Source: Misgurnus anguillicaudatus (lineage: Eukaryota; Chordata; Actinopteri; Cypriniformes; Cobitidae). From it: DNA of 64,000 bases. Positions within the stretch are counted from its first letter, which is position 1. Every line of letters starts with the position of its first letter. Positions 9,207-19,645 of this stretch are shown here, piece after piece. Below the pieces are notes generated by a model. That model was not told where the DNA came from, did not search any database, and worked only from the letters and a program-made list of their open reading frames with translations. A program made the translations under genes and the position numbers. The stretch lies in the NCBI RefSeq assembly GCF_027580225.2, contig NW_027395284.1, positions 1,755,478 through 1,819,477 on the forward strand. The letters are read 5' to 3'.

Positions 9207-9906
9207 TGGCATATTAACTGAATGCTGATGCACCTTGTATTTCGATTGCTTTGTATGCTTGAAACATGTGAAGAATTGACAATAAATAATCTTTATCAAG
9301 TGTTATACATTAAAAAGTGGATAAGTAACAAAAATGTCACTCCTGACAGCTGATAAATTAATGTTTTTTTATAGCACCATTGAGGCGAGCACTTTTCAAG
9401 GCAAGATTCTTTATAGAACCTTATAAAAAGTTTCCATATAGTACCAAAAAACGGGTTCTGCTGTGGTTACATGCTGAGGAACCCTTATTTGGTACTTTTT
9501 AGGAGCATTTGTCTTAAGAGTGTTGCATAGGTTCGAAACTTTCAAACTTGAAACCAAATAGAAGGGTCACACTGTTTTTTTTTGTGGAGTGGACATGAAC
9601 AAGCTGCAGGCATTCAAATGTTATTTGTAATTTATTGTCTTATTTCATATTTAAAAAATAGCTATACAACTGGTGTTCCTCAATTTTAGGGCCTATTTTG
9701 TTTAGTATATCAGTTTTGTTCAGTTTTTTATGTGCATGCAAAAAGCAATCAGCAGGCAAATTAACTGAAGCTTTACCTTCATGTTCTTTTTGTGTAAGTG
9801 ATAACTGTTTCTGTATGTATTTTATGTATTTGTATGTTTTTTACACGTATAGAGTGAAATGCACACGGTGAGGAATGGACCCAGACCTTCAGTGCCAGAC
9901 CTCTGA
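9207..9906 (+). other. Spacer between minisatellite and U2-like gene
   Basis: AT-rich, with no gene. Around 9375-9520 it contains a degenerate dispersed repeat with GATTCTTTATAGAACC and GGTTCTGCTGTGGTTACATG, of a kind common in fish genomes. The last ~60 bp lead into the conserved PSE-like block. Confidence 0.5.
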
Positions 9907-9935
9907 CCCGTTAACCTCCATCCCGACAGCCAGCG
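9907..9935 (+). promoter_or_regulatory. PSE-like block of the U2-like gene (monomer 1)
   Basis: CCCGTTAACCTCCATCCC and the following GACAGCCAGCG match the U2 block with four substitutions. It lies at -52 to -24, 14 bases closer to the start than in U2, because CTTTGGCTGCGTCT is missing between block and start. Confidence 0.4.
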
Positions 9936-9958
9936 CCTTCTCCGGCTCCCATTGCGGT

Positions 9959-10090
9959 ATCGCTTCTCGGCTTTTTGGACAAGAACAAGTGGACACCGGG
10001 GACTACAAGTTTAAATGGATTTTTGACCTTCGGAAATGGAAGCGAGGCTTGCTCCGTCCACTCCGTTCATCGACTCGGGCGCTTTCCGGG
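9959..10090 (+). ncRNA. Truncated U2-like snRNA gene (monomer 1)
   Basis: It starts like U2 (ATCGCTTCTCGG) but diverges after nt 33. GTAGTA, stem-loop IIa and most of IIb are gone, replaced by GGACACC, and sequence rejoins U2 at GGGGACTA. The Sm site GGATTTTTGA and stem-loop III (GAAATGGAAG ... TCCACTCC) are kept; the stem-loop IV core TTGCAGT is lost. It is about 132 nt against 189. It therefore cannot pair with branch points as U2 does. It has a PSE-like block and a consensus 3' box. It is either a U2 pseudogene homogenised with the array or a separate Sm-class RNA; nothing here decides this. Confidence 0.75.
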
Positions 10091-10104
10091 CACAAATAAG
10101 GTGA

Positions 10105-10117
10105 GTTTAAAACCAGA
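10105..10117 (+). terminator. Consensus 3' box after the U2-like gene (monomer 1)
   Basis: GTTTAAAACCAGA is a perfect match to the 3' box consensus, 14 nt after the estimated RNA end, and a better match than that of U2 itself. The overlapping AAGGTGAGT also fits a 5' splice donor. Confidence 0.7.
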
Positions 10118-10672
10118 GTTTGCTTCTTTTGTGCGTGGTTGCCAGTTTGGTTTCCAATCCGTGATCTATATGATGTTGCGCGTTCTATAATATGTTTCTC
10201 GTTCGCTCAGTACTTTTGTGTGTTTCTATTCCACGTAAAGCTAACACCAAAACGATTGTGGAGAGCGCTATATAGATTGTTTTCAAAGAAAAAACAACAA
10301 CGAGAAACAAACCCATGTTAAAATGGGTCAAATTATTTAGGCGGAGCACGCTGTCGCGTTGAACAAAGACAATGGCGCGTGCACACAACGAATGTGTATT
10401 GTGGAAAAGTTTGGCCCATATGCAGGTTCGCATGTGTCTTCGGTGGATACTAAAAAGATAAACATCTGCCCGGTGATCTAGTTTGTAGACAATATTTTTA
10501 TATATGCAATCGAAGTGAATTTAAACAAGCAAAAAATCGGCCAGTGGGGTAGGACAGTTTTTCTTGAAATAGTATTTATGGGAAAAGTTCACGACTTTTT
10601 TTCTTACCCTTTAGGCAGATTTATTTGCTTGTTTTAAGCATAAAATAATCATAAACAGGAAAACGAATTGTA
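10118..10672 (+). other. Spacer after the U2-like gene
   Basis: No gene is seen. A segment near 10339-10400 (GGCGGAGCACGC, then GACAATGGCGCG) is a diverged copy of the start of block D. A hairpin at 10520-10638 (TTAAACAAGCAAAAAATC facing GATTTATTTGCTTGTTTTAA) is a second relative of the foldback at 6631. A short reading frame spans the region but has no recognisable domain. Confidence 0.5.
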
Positions 10673-12770
10673 TAGGCGGAGCACACGGGTTTTTTTTTCG
10701 TTCAAAGAAAAAAAGCAGCGTGGCACGAAGGAATGTTTGACTGAAATGGAATTTCGCCCTCTATTTTCCTTACAAACATAAACCAAAGAGAAGGGCCAGA
10801 TGGCATCGTGTTGTACCTTGTATTCGGTGATTGAAATCGAAAAAAAAATCGAATAGATCTATATATAAACACAATTGTTTTGTTGAACAGAGACAATGGC
10901 GGCATGCTCCAGCGTCGCCTATATGCCCATTTCACAAAATGGCGGCTTTGACCGGAAGTAGGGAAAACATTTTACTGTAATGACGGGGGTCGTTGTCCAA
11001 AGTGTGCCCATTTGAAGAAGTACATACACGTTTTACTTCTCATTTCTTTAGACTGAATAATTGTTTCTTATTAATTCCAAAGTATGTGACGTGATGATCT
11101 AATCGTATGTGTTATTCCTCGTTTGCTTGCATGTGTAACCTTTGGTTAAAGGTATGAAAAGGAACCGACTAGGTCACCTGGGTTATTTATTCACACAGGA
11201 AAATAGATTGAACCCAAGAGAAAAAATAAACAAACAAAAAAGTTACAAAAATATGAAAAGGACCCTGCTGGTTCGGATGGGATTAAAGACAGAGACGTGA
11301 CTCTCCAAAAATAGTACAAATTTATTTTTTACAGAAAGTGCTTAAAAATATTTAAAAGATAAAATTTACGGCCCACCGGTTATTTACCCACAATTGGAGA
11401 GACTAGATTAAATCCACTTTTTAACAGAAGGGACAAACCACACAGCAAATCAGTGCATAGTTCTTAAAAGCAGTGACGAACCAAAAATAAACCAAAACAC
11501 ACAAACATACTCTCGCCTTCTGTTTAAGTCTCAAAAACCACCGCTCAGATATTACATGTGGAAATAGTTATATAAATGGTACATACACTTATATACACAC
11601 GTAAAGAAAGAAAAAAACTGCAGGACAGCAAAATACAGTTAACTCCCGATGACTATTTAAACAGCGTCCAAGCGGCTCACGGAGCAAAAATACAAAGCCT
11701 TTTAGTTTAATAAACTTCCACAAAAAATAAATATCAAATCCTTACGCAAACATGTATGCGACGAGACTTAAATCATGCAAAACATGAATGGTAACCAGAC
11801 GTGCTTGTTGTGTACAGGGAGTGCATTTATTTGTAAACTTTTGCTAAATCAAAATGGTTTATTTTTTATTTTACTTTTTTACCTGGGTTTTTGGGAATAC
11901 TTTTATATATTTCACAGCTATATAATTGGTTATAATAACGCACTTTTTGTTTATGAGCACGTTGAAATACATTAACACAGGATAATGCGGCAACAAATCA
12001 AATGTGCATTTAAATGCAACAAGCAAAATAAATAAAGCAAATCCATGCAAGCAAACGAGGAATAAAACACACCGCGATTAGAAAATCAGATCGCATACTT
12101 TGTAATTGAAAATAAATAATAATTAATTCTAAAGAAATAAGAAGTAAAATGTGTAAGTATTCCTCAAAATGTGCTTTGGACCAAGACCCCGTTCATCACA
12201 GCAAACGGGAGCAGACCCGAATAGGTATGTCTAGTTGTTTTATTTAAAATTTCCAGCCGTCTGTAAATTCATGTTTGGAAGAAAAAAGTAAATTAAGGTC
12301 TGTCTTGCTGTTATTGTCTTGTTTTCTAGTAAATATCTGACAATTCTTAAATCGAGATGCATTTACTTGTTACGCAAAGTGGCTTAAGATGTTATGTATT
12401 GTAATAATTGAAATAAATTACAAAAATCAACAGGTTTATATTTAAAACAAGTAAAAATATCTGCTGGCGGGGTAAGAAAAATAAACTTAATTTCAGTTTC
12501 AACTGAATTCAATAATAAACTCAATTTAGGTTTATTTCCCTTAACCCACTGGCATATATTTTTACTTGATTTAGGCCTTAACCTATTACATTTTAGAATT
12601 GATTTCAGTAAACAAGACTTAAAATCTAAGCCACTTTGCTTAACAAGAAAATGCATCTCGATTTAAGAATTATTTTTTTACTCGAAAACAGGAAAAAAGT
12701 AGCAAGTAAACGAACAGATTTGGATGTTAAAACACTTAAACACTTTTTTCACTCTACCCTTCATATTACA
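10673..12770 (+). repeat. Block D1 across the monomer 1/2 border, uninterrupted
   Basis: Homologous to D2 at 2589-4654, including the YY1/ETS cluster, the large inverted repeat and the foldback (12343-12670). This copy has the empty site GATGTTAAAACAC, where monomers 1 and 3 carry the TTAA element. Confidence 0.85.
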
Positions 12771-13316
12771 GCTGTCGAAAAACCACAGCAACGTCGACAG
12801 ACCTGGAAGCATAGCTGTTTGCTTGTTGCGTTTAAATGGACATTTGATTTCTTTACCAGCATTGGATTTAGACCATTCAATGAGAATAGTTAACAGCGTT
12901 CATTATGATTGATAAGCCCTTAATGGAGAATGAAGTCTGCATACATTAAAAGCCTTATTTTATTCCAAAATGTATGCGACGAAACTTAAATCACGCAAAA
13001 TATGAATGGTAACGAGACGTGCTTGTTGTGTACAGGGAGTGCATTTATTTGTAAACTTTTGCTAAATCAAAATGGTTTATTTTTTATTTGCTTTTTTTAC
13101 CTGGGTTTTACCAGGTTCGCATTCCGGACATTTTTAATCCACAGTGTATGCAGTTATTTAGTAGAAAATGATATGCTGTTTTTTGGTAGAATTTTGTGTG
13201 AGCTAAAGAAAGTGATGCCAACCCAGCAAATACAAAAACGTTATAAAAACGTTTTGTGTTTGCTGGGAATACTTTTATATATTTCGCAGCTATATAATGA
13301 ATTATAATAACGCACT

Positions 13317-15382
13317 TAGGCGGAGCACACGGGTTTTTTTTTCGTTCAAAGAAAAAAAGCAGCGTGGCACGAAGGAATGTTTGACTGAAATGGAATTTCG
13401 CCCTCTATTTTCCTTACAAACATAAACCAGAGAGAAGGGCCAGATGGCATCGTGTTGTACCTTGTATTCGGTGATTGAAATCGAAAAAAAATCGAATAGA
13501 TCTATATATAAACACAATTGTTTTGTTGAACAGAGACAATGGCGGCATGCTCCAGCGTCGCCTATATGCCCATTTCACAAAATGGCGGCTTTGACCGGAA
13601 GTAGGGAAACATTTTACTGTAATGACGGGGGTCGTTGTCCAAAGTGTGCCCATTTGAAGAAGTACATACACGTTTTACTTCTCATTTCTTTAGACTGAAT
13701 AATTGTTTCTTATTAATTCCAAAGTATGTGACGTGATGATCTAATCGTATGTGTTATTCCTCGTTTGCTTGCATGTGTAACCTTTGGTTAAAGGTATGAA
13801 AAGGAACCGACTAGGTCACCTGGGTTATTTATTCACACAGGAAAATAGATTGAACCCAAGAGAAAAAATAAACAAACAAAAAAGTTACAAAAATATGAAA
13901 AGGACCCTGCTGGTTCGGATGGGATTAAAGACAGAGACGTGACTCTCCAAAAATAGTACAAATTTATTTTTTACAGAAAGTGCTTAAAAATATTTAAAAG
14001 ATAAAATTTACGGCCCACCGGTTATTTACCCACAATTGGAGAGACTAGATTAAATCCACTTTTTAACAGAAGGGACAAACCACACAGCAAATCAGTGCAT
14101 AGTTCTTAAAAGCAGTGACGAACCAAAAATAAACCAAAACACACAAACATACTCTCGCCTTCTGTTTAAGTCTCAAAAACCACCGCTCAGATATTACATG
14201 TGGAAATAGTTATATAAATGGTACATACACTTATATACACACGTAAAGAAAGAAAAAAACTGCAGGACAGCAAAATACAGTTAACTCCCGATGACTATTT
14301 AAACAGCGTCCAAGCGGCTCACGGAGCAAAAATACAAAGCCTTTTAGTTTAATAAACTTCCACAAAAAATAAATATCAAATCCTTACGCAAACATGTATG
14401 CGACGAGACTTAAATCATGCAAAACATGAATGGTAACCAGACGTGCTTGTTGTGTACAGGGAGTGCATTTATTTGTAAACTTTTGCTAAATCAAAATGGT
14501 TTATTTTTTATTTTACTTTTTTACCTGGGTTTTTGGGAATACTTTTATATATTTCACAGCTATATAATTGGTTATAATAACGCACTTTTTGTTTATAAGC
14601 ACGTTGAAATACATTAACACAGGATAATGCGGCAACAAATCAAATGTGCATTTAAATGCAACAAGCAAAATAAATAAAGCAAATCCATGCAAGCAAACGA
14701 GGAATAAAACACACCGCGATTAGAAAATCAGATCGCATACTTTGTAATTGAAAATAAATAATAATTAATTCTAAAGAAATAAGAAGTAAAATGTGTAAGT
14801 ATTCCTCAAAATGTGCTTTGGACTAAGACCCCCTTCATCACAGCAAACGGGAGCAGACCCGAATAGGTATGTCTAGTTATTTTGTTTAAAATTTCCAGCC
14901 GTCTGTAAATTCATGTTTGGAAGTTTTTGTCTTGTTTTCTAGTAAATATCTGACCATTCTTAAATCGAGATGCATTTACTTGTTAAGCAAAGTGGCTTAA
15001 GATATTATGTGTTGTAATAATTGAAATACATTCTAAAAAGCAACAGGTTTATATTTAAAACAAGTAAAAATATCTGCCGGTGGGGTAAGAAAAATAAACT
15101 TAATTTCTGTTCCAACTTAATGCAATAATAAACTCAATTTAGGTTTATTTCCCTTAAACCACTGGCATATATTTTTACTTGATTTAGGCCTTAACCTATT
15201 ACATTTTAGAATTTATTTCAGTAAACAAGACTTAAAATCTAAGCCACTTTGCTTAAGAAAATGCATCTCGATTTAAGAATTCTTTTTTACTCGAAAACAG
15301 GAAAAAAATACAAAGTAAACGAACAGATTTGGATGTTTAAAACACTTTAACACTTTTTTTTCACTCTACCCTTCATATTACA
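13317..15382 (+). repeat. Block D2 (monomer 2)
   Basis: Same structure as D2 of monomer 1 and directly upstream of the split U2. A class B marker, agatTtggatg, lies shortly before its end. Confidence 0.85.
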
Positions 15383-15407
15383 TACTACTTCATATTAGAG
15401 TTAAATG

Positions 15408-15436
15408 CCCGCTAGCCTCCACCCCGAAAGCCAGCG
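15408..15436 (+). promoter_or_regulatory. Candidate PSE of the split U2 (monomer 2)
   Basis: Identical to the block of the intact U2 genes at the same spacing. Any transcript from it would run into the antisense of the LINE 5' half. Confidence 0.45.
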
Positions 15437-15473
15437 CCTTCGCCGGCTCCCCTTTGGCTGCGTCTATTGCGGT

Positions 15474-15529
15474 ATCGCTTCTCGGCCTTTTGGCTAAGAT
15501 CAAGTGTAGTATCTGTTCTTATCAGTTTA
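15474..15529 (+). pseudogene. U2 snRNA, 5' fragment (nt 1-56), split by LINE (monomer 2)
   Basis: Identical to the first 56 nt of the intact U2, including GTAGTA, then it stops at the LINE junction. Nucleotides 38-56 are repeated after the LINE as the target-site duplication. The promoter is intact but no complete U2 can be made. Confidence 0.95.
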
Positions 15530-17997
15530 GGAGGACTAAAAACAGAACATACAAGTAAAAGCAATGGTAAAATTACAGCTTTAAAAATCAACACTTTTCC
15601 ATGTAATGTCAACTGTCTCTGTCCCCAAAACCCCAGTCTTTTCCTAACTTTCCCTAACAAGTCAGTCCAGTTTCCCCGTCCACCACCCTCCTTGTCAAAT
15701 TTAACTCCTAAAATTTTTAGGTCTGTTTCTTTAAAATCCACATCCAGTCCTCCTGTGTCAATGTTTCCCCACGGCCCGAAGAGCAGGGCCTCAGACTTAC
15801 TTCTGTTGAGTTTAGCGCCTGAGGCCCGACCGTACCAGTCAGTCAAGTCCATTGCTCTTCGTAAAGATAAAACATCAGTTGTTAAAAGGGTTACGTCATC
15901 CATATATAAAACACAGGTCGCTGTCAGTCCACCAGTCCCAGGCACGTCTAGTCCTTTAATCCATTTATCGCTTCTCAAGATCTGTGCCAGTGGTTCCATA
16001 CATGCCACATACAGGAGGGGAGATAAAGGACACCCCTGACGGACGCCGCTGCATATATTTACAGCTTTGGAAAGATGCCCGTTAACTAGAATTCTGCTGA
16101 CTAAGCCGTTGTACAGCAATCCCACCCAAGCTATGAATCTCCCTGGGAAACCCATTTTTTCCAGTACCTGAAACAGGTACTTGTGCGAGACCCGGTCGAA
16201 TGCTTTTTCAAAATCTAAATTTAGGACTGCTAGCCGAATGTTTCTGTCTCTCGCAAAACAGATGGCATCTCTAATCAGCACCAGACTGTCCGTGATCTTC
16301 CTCCCGGGCACAGCACATGCTTGATCCGGGTGGATTACGTCCTCTAAAACAGTAGACATTCGTGTTGCTAAAATTTTACTAAAAAGTTTAATGTCAAAAT
16401 TTAAAAGTGTGATTGGTCGCCACGTCTTAAGGTCAGTCTTGTCTCCTTTCTTATGTAAAAGTGAAACTATCCCTATTCTGAAGCTGTCAGGAAGTTTGTC
16501 TAGAGTCTCAAATTCCTTAAAAACCGTCAATAAATCATGTGCTAAAATATCCCAAAACGTCACATAAAACTCCAGGGGGAGTCCATCCATTCCTGGGGAC
16601 TTCCCTCGTTTAAAACCTTTAAGAGCAGTATGTAATTCTAAAATGGTTAAATCTTGAGATAAAAACACATTTTCACAACTTACCTTTTTTTCTACAAACT
16701 CTAAAACTTCCTTTATTGTCTCGTTTTCTACTTCTTTATTGCAATATAAACTTTCATAGAATTCCGTCACTCCATTTAAAATTTCTTTTGTTGTATGCAC
16801 TTCCCTCCCACCTGTTTTTAGTGATGTTATTGCTTTAGCCTTTGTAACAATCTTCTTAAAAAAATATCTGGTGCATTTTTCCCCTTCCTCAATATCTCTT
16901 TCTCTACTTCTTAAAATTACTCCTTTGCTTTGAGTTTCACTTAAAGCTGACATTTCCTCTTTAACTTCTTTGATTTCTTGACTAAAATCCAATCCTTCAT
17001 TTAAAAGATTAAAATACCTCTGCAGTCTTTTTTGCAGCCCCATCATGCGTCTTTTCTCCCTGTCTTTTTTCATCTTTCCTATTTTTCTAAAAAATTGCCT
17101 TGTCCTGTCTTTTACCATCTCCCACCATTGTGTACGTGAATCATAAAAGTCTTGGAGGGTCTGCCATTGGCTAAACTGCTCCCTATATTCTCTAACTACC
17201 TCCTCATCCTCGAGAAGGGAACAGTTCAGCTTCCACAGCCCTCCCCCTACCGTCACACCAGTGGGCAGTGAAAGGGTGCAAGACAGCATCATGTGATCAG
17301 AAAAGAACAGGGGGGTCAATGTAGCATCGGTTGGCGGGCAGTCTCTTGTAAAAACATAGTCGATTCGAGAGGCTTTAGTGCCATCACCACTGAACCAGGT
17401 GAAGCCCTCCTCTCTCTGATGCATTAGTTTAAAACAGTCGACTAACTTAAAATCTCTCACTAAACCCTGCAATAAAACCGATGTTTTATCTACCTTAAAA
17501 TCTTCCCCTACCCTCTTCCTATCCTTTTGGCTTAAAACACAATTAAAATCCCCTGCCACCACCAGGGGAGCCCTACCTAGCATGTGAGGCTGCAAAACCT
17601 CTAAAAGTTCATGCCTTTCATTTTTATCTGTAAAACCATACACGTTGAGAATCTTAAAATCCCTGTCGAAAAAAGTCAGATTTGCTAAAATGGCCCGTCC
17701 GTCCCTCACCACCGTGCTGCCCTTCACCAAGATGTTAGGATTATTTATTAAAATTGCAACACCATCTGATTTATTAAAATTTGATCCACTCCACAGTGAG
17801 GGTCCTGGGGTCCATAGTTCCTCCCACCTTCTGTAATTAGTTAAAAAGGGCAGAGAACACTCTTGCAATAAAAACACATCTGACTTAAAAGACTTTAAAA
17901 GGGATAAAACACTCTGTGCTCGGATGTTAGTCCTCACACTTCTCACATTGATTGTAGAGACAGTGAGGGCCATGAGCAGTAAGGTTTTAAAAAGCAT
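15529..17997 (-). CDS. LINE ORF2, 5' half: AP endonuclease plus reverse transcriptase (partial)
   Basis: About 823 codons from the first ATG, with a second possible start 8 codons on (17973). AP endonuclease residues 10-240: N17 and E46 of the N-terminal motifs, GDFN 149-152, SRIDYVF 210-216, SDH 233-235. Reverse transcriptase follows: GKSPGMDG fingers motif, LNLDFEKAFD 592-601, GVRQGCPLSP 651-660 and catalytic YMDD 698-701. The enzyme nicks U2 DNA and copies its own RNA onto it. The frame has no stop or shift but ends at the inversion point; beyond that the open frame only continues into antisense U2. An upstream TTG extension is a product of the junction. The rest of the protein is on the other strand from 18019. 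Confidence 0.92.
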
Positions 17998-18018
17998 GAA
18001 CTTTAAAAGAGAAACATT

Positions 18019-18954
18019 GTATGTTCTGTTTTTAGTCCTCCTAAACAATTTTTTACAGACGTGGAGAGGGCCGTGTTTTATTTCCTGTGGGGGTCCAAAT
18101 GGGAACGTCTAAAGAGAGAGGTCGTAAAGAAAAGACCAGAAAATGGTGGGATAGGCCTCCCAGACCCACAACTGTTTTTAACAAGCCGATTTACTGCACT
18201 GCACATTAGTTATGCAGTGACCCCATCCAACGAGAACAAGACGACAGCTATGGTCAGATATTGGATGGGGTCCTACCTGAGATTTTTAAAAGTTTTACCA
18301 GTTGATTTAAAAACTCCAGTATCTTTTAATTTGCCCCAACAGTACAGTTTTATCAAGACATTTTTAAAGAAATATATTTTAGAGACTCAAGATGTAAATA
18401 TTTTAACAAATCACAAATCTCTTGTCTCTCTTGTACAGGACCAGGAGTCAGTGAGCCCAGTTCCAGGCCTCACTTTAGAGGAGGCCAAACAAGTATGGAG
18501 GAACGCTGCCCACCCCGCTCTTCAGAACAGACACAAAGATTTGGCGTGGTTGGTGGCCCATGAGATCCTCCCAGTCAGGGCGGTAATGCACTCCCGGGGT
18601 ATGGCCAAGAACCCAGTCTGTCCACAGACTGGGTGTAATCTACCAGAGACTGTTCGACATCTGCTCTGGGAGTGCGGTAATGCGAGGGACCTGTGGGCCA
18701 GAACCGGTCCCCTGTTTTTCCCGTGCCTGCCAGCAGGTGGGGTCCAGATGGACTACAAGCTCGCAGTCCTGGGGGTGGGTCTGGGCCTGAGGGTGTTGTC
18801 AGCACAAGAGTTCACCTCGCTCTGGCTCACCCTAAATGCCATTAAGGACACCATCTGGACCACCAGGAACCTGCTGGTGGGGAAACGTGTTACGGTGCCC
18901 CTCCACGCACGCGAGCGGATGGTCAGAACGGTGTTGCAGGGGCACCGGACATAA
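18019..18954 (+). CDS. LINE ORF2, 3' half: C-terminal domain with CCHC motif (partial)
   Basis: 311 codons then TAA. The first eight residues repeat the last eight of the inverted half, so an uninterrupted ORF2 would be about 1,126 residues, the usual size for the Tx1/L1 group. It carries a cysteine-histidine motif of C-x4-C-x7-H-x4-C spacing (within PVCPQTGCNLPETVRHLL and the following WEC), typical of the C-terminus of these LINEs and thought to bind nucleic acid. It has no start codon of its own in context. Both halves being open suggests a young source element, though this copy cannot make the whole enzyme. Confidence 0.9.
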   Translation, partial: VCSVFSPPKQFFTDVERAVFYFLWGSKWERLKREVVKKRPENGGIGLPDPQLFLTSRFTALHISYAVTPSNENKTTAMVRYWMGSYLRFLKVLPVDLKTPVSFNLPQQYSFIKTFLKKYILETQDVNILTNHKSLVSLVQDQESVSPVPGLTLEEAKQVWRNAAHPALQNRHKDLAWLVAHEILPVRAVMHSRGMAKNPVCPQTGCNLPETVRHLLWECGNARDLWARTGPLFFPCLPAGGVQMDYKLAVLGVGLGLRVLSAQEFTSLWLTLNAIKDTIWTTRNLLVGKRVTVPLHARERMVRTVLQGHRT

Positions 18955-19457
18955 TCATTCGGACGAAGGGGCCGGGGTCACACAGGGAGGTCCCCGCTTG
19001 CCACCGTGCCGGGCTGCCCGTAGATGCACCCAGACCACCACCGGCTACGGGAACAGCGGGCCGGAGGGTGGGGATCTCCGCTGGGCACCAGGGAAAAAAT
19101 AAAAATAAAAAAGTTTGTTCTGTAGAGTGGGGGGATGGCCACGTTGGTAAGGGCTCACCCCGGCCCTGGACAATAAAGGACTTTTTAAATTGATTTAGGT
19201 TGTTGTTTTATAATTGTTTAAAACTTCATGCATTGTTTTATTCTTAAACTCATTGGCTTTTTACCCTTTTAACACCCAGAAAAGATTTTAATAGTCCTAT
19301 CTCTTTAAAAAAGTCTTAAATGTTATGTATTGTCTGACGTTTTAAAGATATTTTATTGAAATTAATGACTGTGACTGTGAATGTGAGTGTTTCTTTAAAG
19401 CCATGTTTGTTTTTGGAAAAAAGATGTGATGACAATAAAAAAATTTTCGAAAGAAAA
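18955..19457 (+). other. LINE 3' untranslated region
   Basis: The first part is GC-rich, the rest AT-rich. It includes GGACAATAAAGGAC and, at the end, GATGACAATAAAAAAATT, then the U2 target duplication. The tail is short and A-rich, not a long poly(A). Confidence 0.75.
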
Positions 19458-19609
19458 ATCTGTTCTTATCAGTTTAATGTCTGATACGTCTCCTACCCGG
19501 GGACTATACGTTAAATGGATTTTTGACCTTCGGAAATGGAAGCGGAGCTTGCTCCTTCCACTCCATGCATCGACGTGGTATTGCAGTGTTTCCATGAACG
19601 GTGCGCTCC
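19458..19609 (+). pseudogene. U2 snRNA, 3' fragment (nt 38-189) after LINE (monomer 2)
   Basis: Continues U2 from the target duplication to the 3' end, with Sm site and stem-loops III and IV unchanged from the intact genes, so little time or strong homogenisation has passed since the break. It has lost its promoter. Confidence 0.95.
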
Positions 19610-19628
19610 CCTTCTCGGGGACAAATAA

Positions 19629-19645
19629 GTTAGGTAAAAAACAGA
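19629..19645 (+). terminator. snRNA 3' box after the split U2 (monomer 2)
   Basis: Same sequence as the box of the intact U2. It is retained but separated from the U2 promoter by the LINE. Confidence 0.65.

Larger units (their letters stand above)
1..12100 (+). repeat. Array monomer 1 (class A, intact U1 and U2)
   Basis: First of five head-to-tail copies, bounded by the recurring start TGTAATTGAAAATAAATAAT. It holds D1 (right part) with a TTAA element, a short spacer, D2, intact U2, intact U1, a minisatellite and the truncated U2-like gene. Without the TTAA insertion it matches the ~10,728 bp basal monomer. It is nearly identical to monomer 3; the few differences I saw include 3661 (T against C) and one near 3257. 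Alternating class-specific bases (for example agatGtgg before U2 in class A against agatTtgg in class B) support two monomer classes. Confidence 0.95.
15530..19457 (+). mobile_element. Keno-like U2-targeted LINE, 5'-inverted (monomer 2)
   Basis: A 3.9 kb non-LTR retrotransposon inserted at nt 56 of U2, flanked by a 19-bp target duplication ATCTGTTCTTATCAGTTTA (15511-15529 and 19458-19476). The 3' half (18017 on) is in U2 orientation; the 5' half (15530-18016) is inverted. A segment starting TTGTATGTTCTG at 18017-18046 is present inverted at 15525-15554, so both halves share ~30 bp. This is the twin-priming structure. The element has an AP-type endonuclease and RT, so it belongs to the Tx1/L1 side; Keno is the fish Tx1-clade family known to target U2. 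The element is cut just before ORF2, so no ORF1 is present. Near the 3' end lie AATAAA and an A-rich tail. Confidence 0.9.

Noticed and set aside
15412..15528. Extension of the LINE reverse transcriptase frame into a GRGG-type tail
   Set aside because: This part is antisense U2 and its promoter read through the insertion junction, not LINE sequence.
18575..19102. Short frames overlapping the LINE C-terminal region (76 and 88 codons)
   Set aside because: Off-frame or antisense products of GC-rich LINE sequence.
15530..19457. Assignment of the U2-inserted LINE to the Utopia family
   Set aside because: Utopia elements also target U2 but carry a restriction-like endonuclease; this one has an N-terminal AP endonuclease, as in the Tx1 group.
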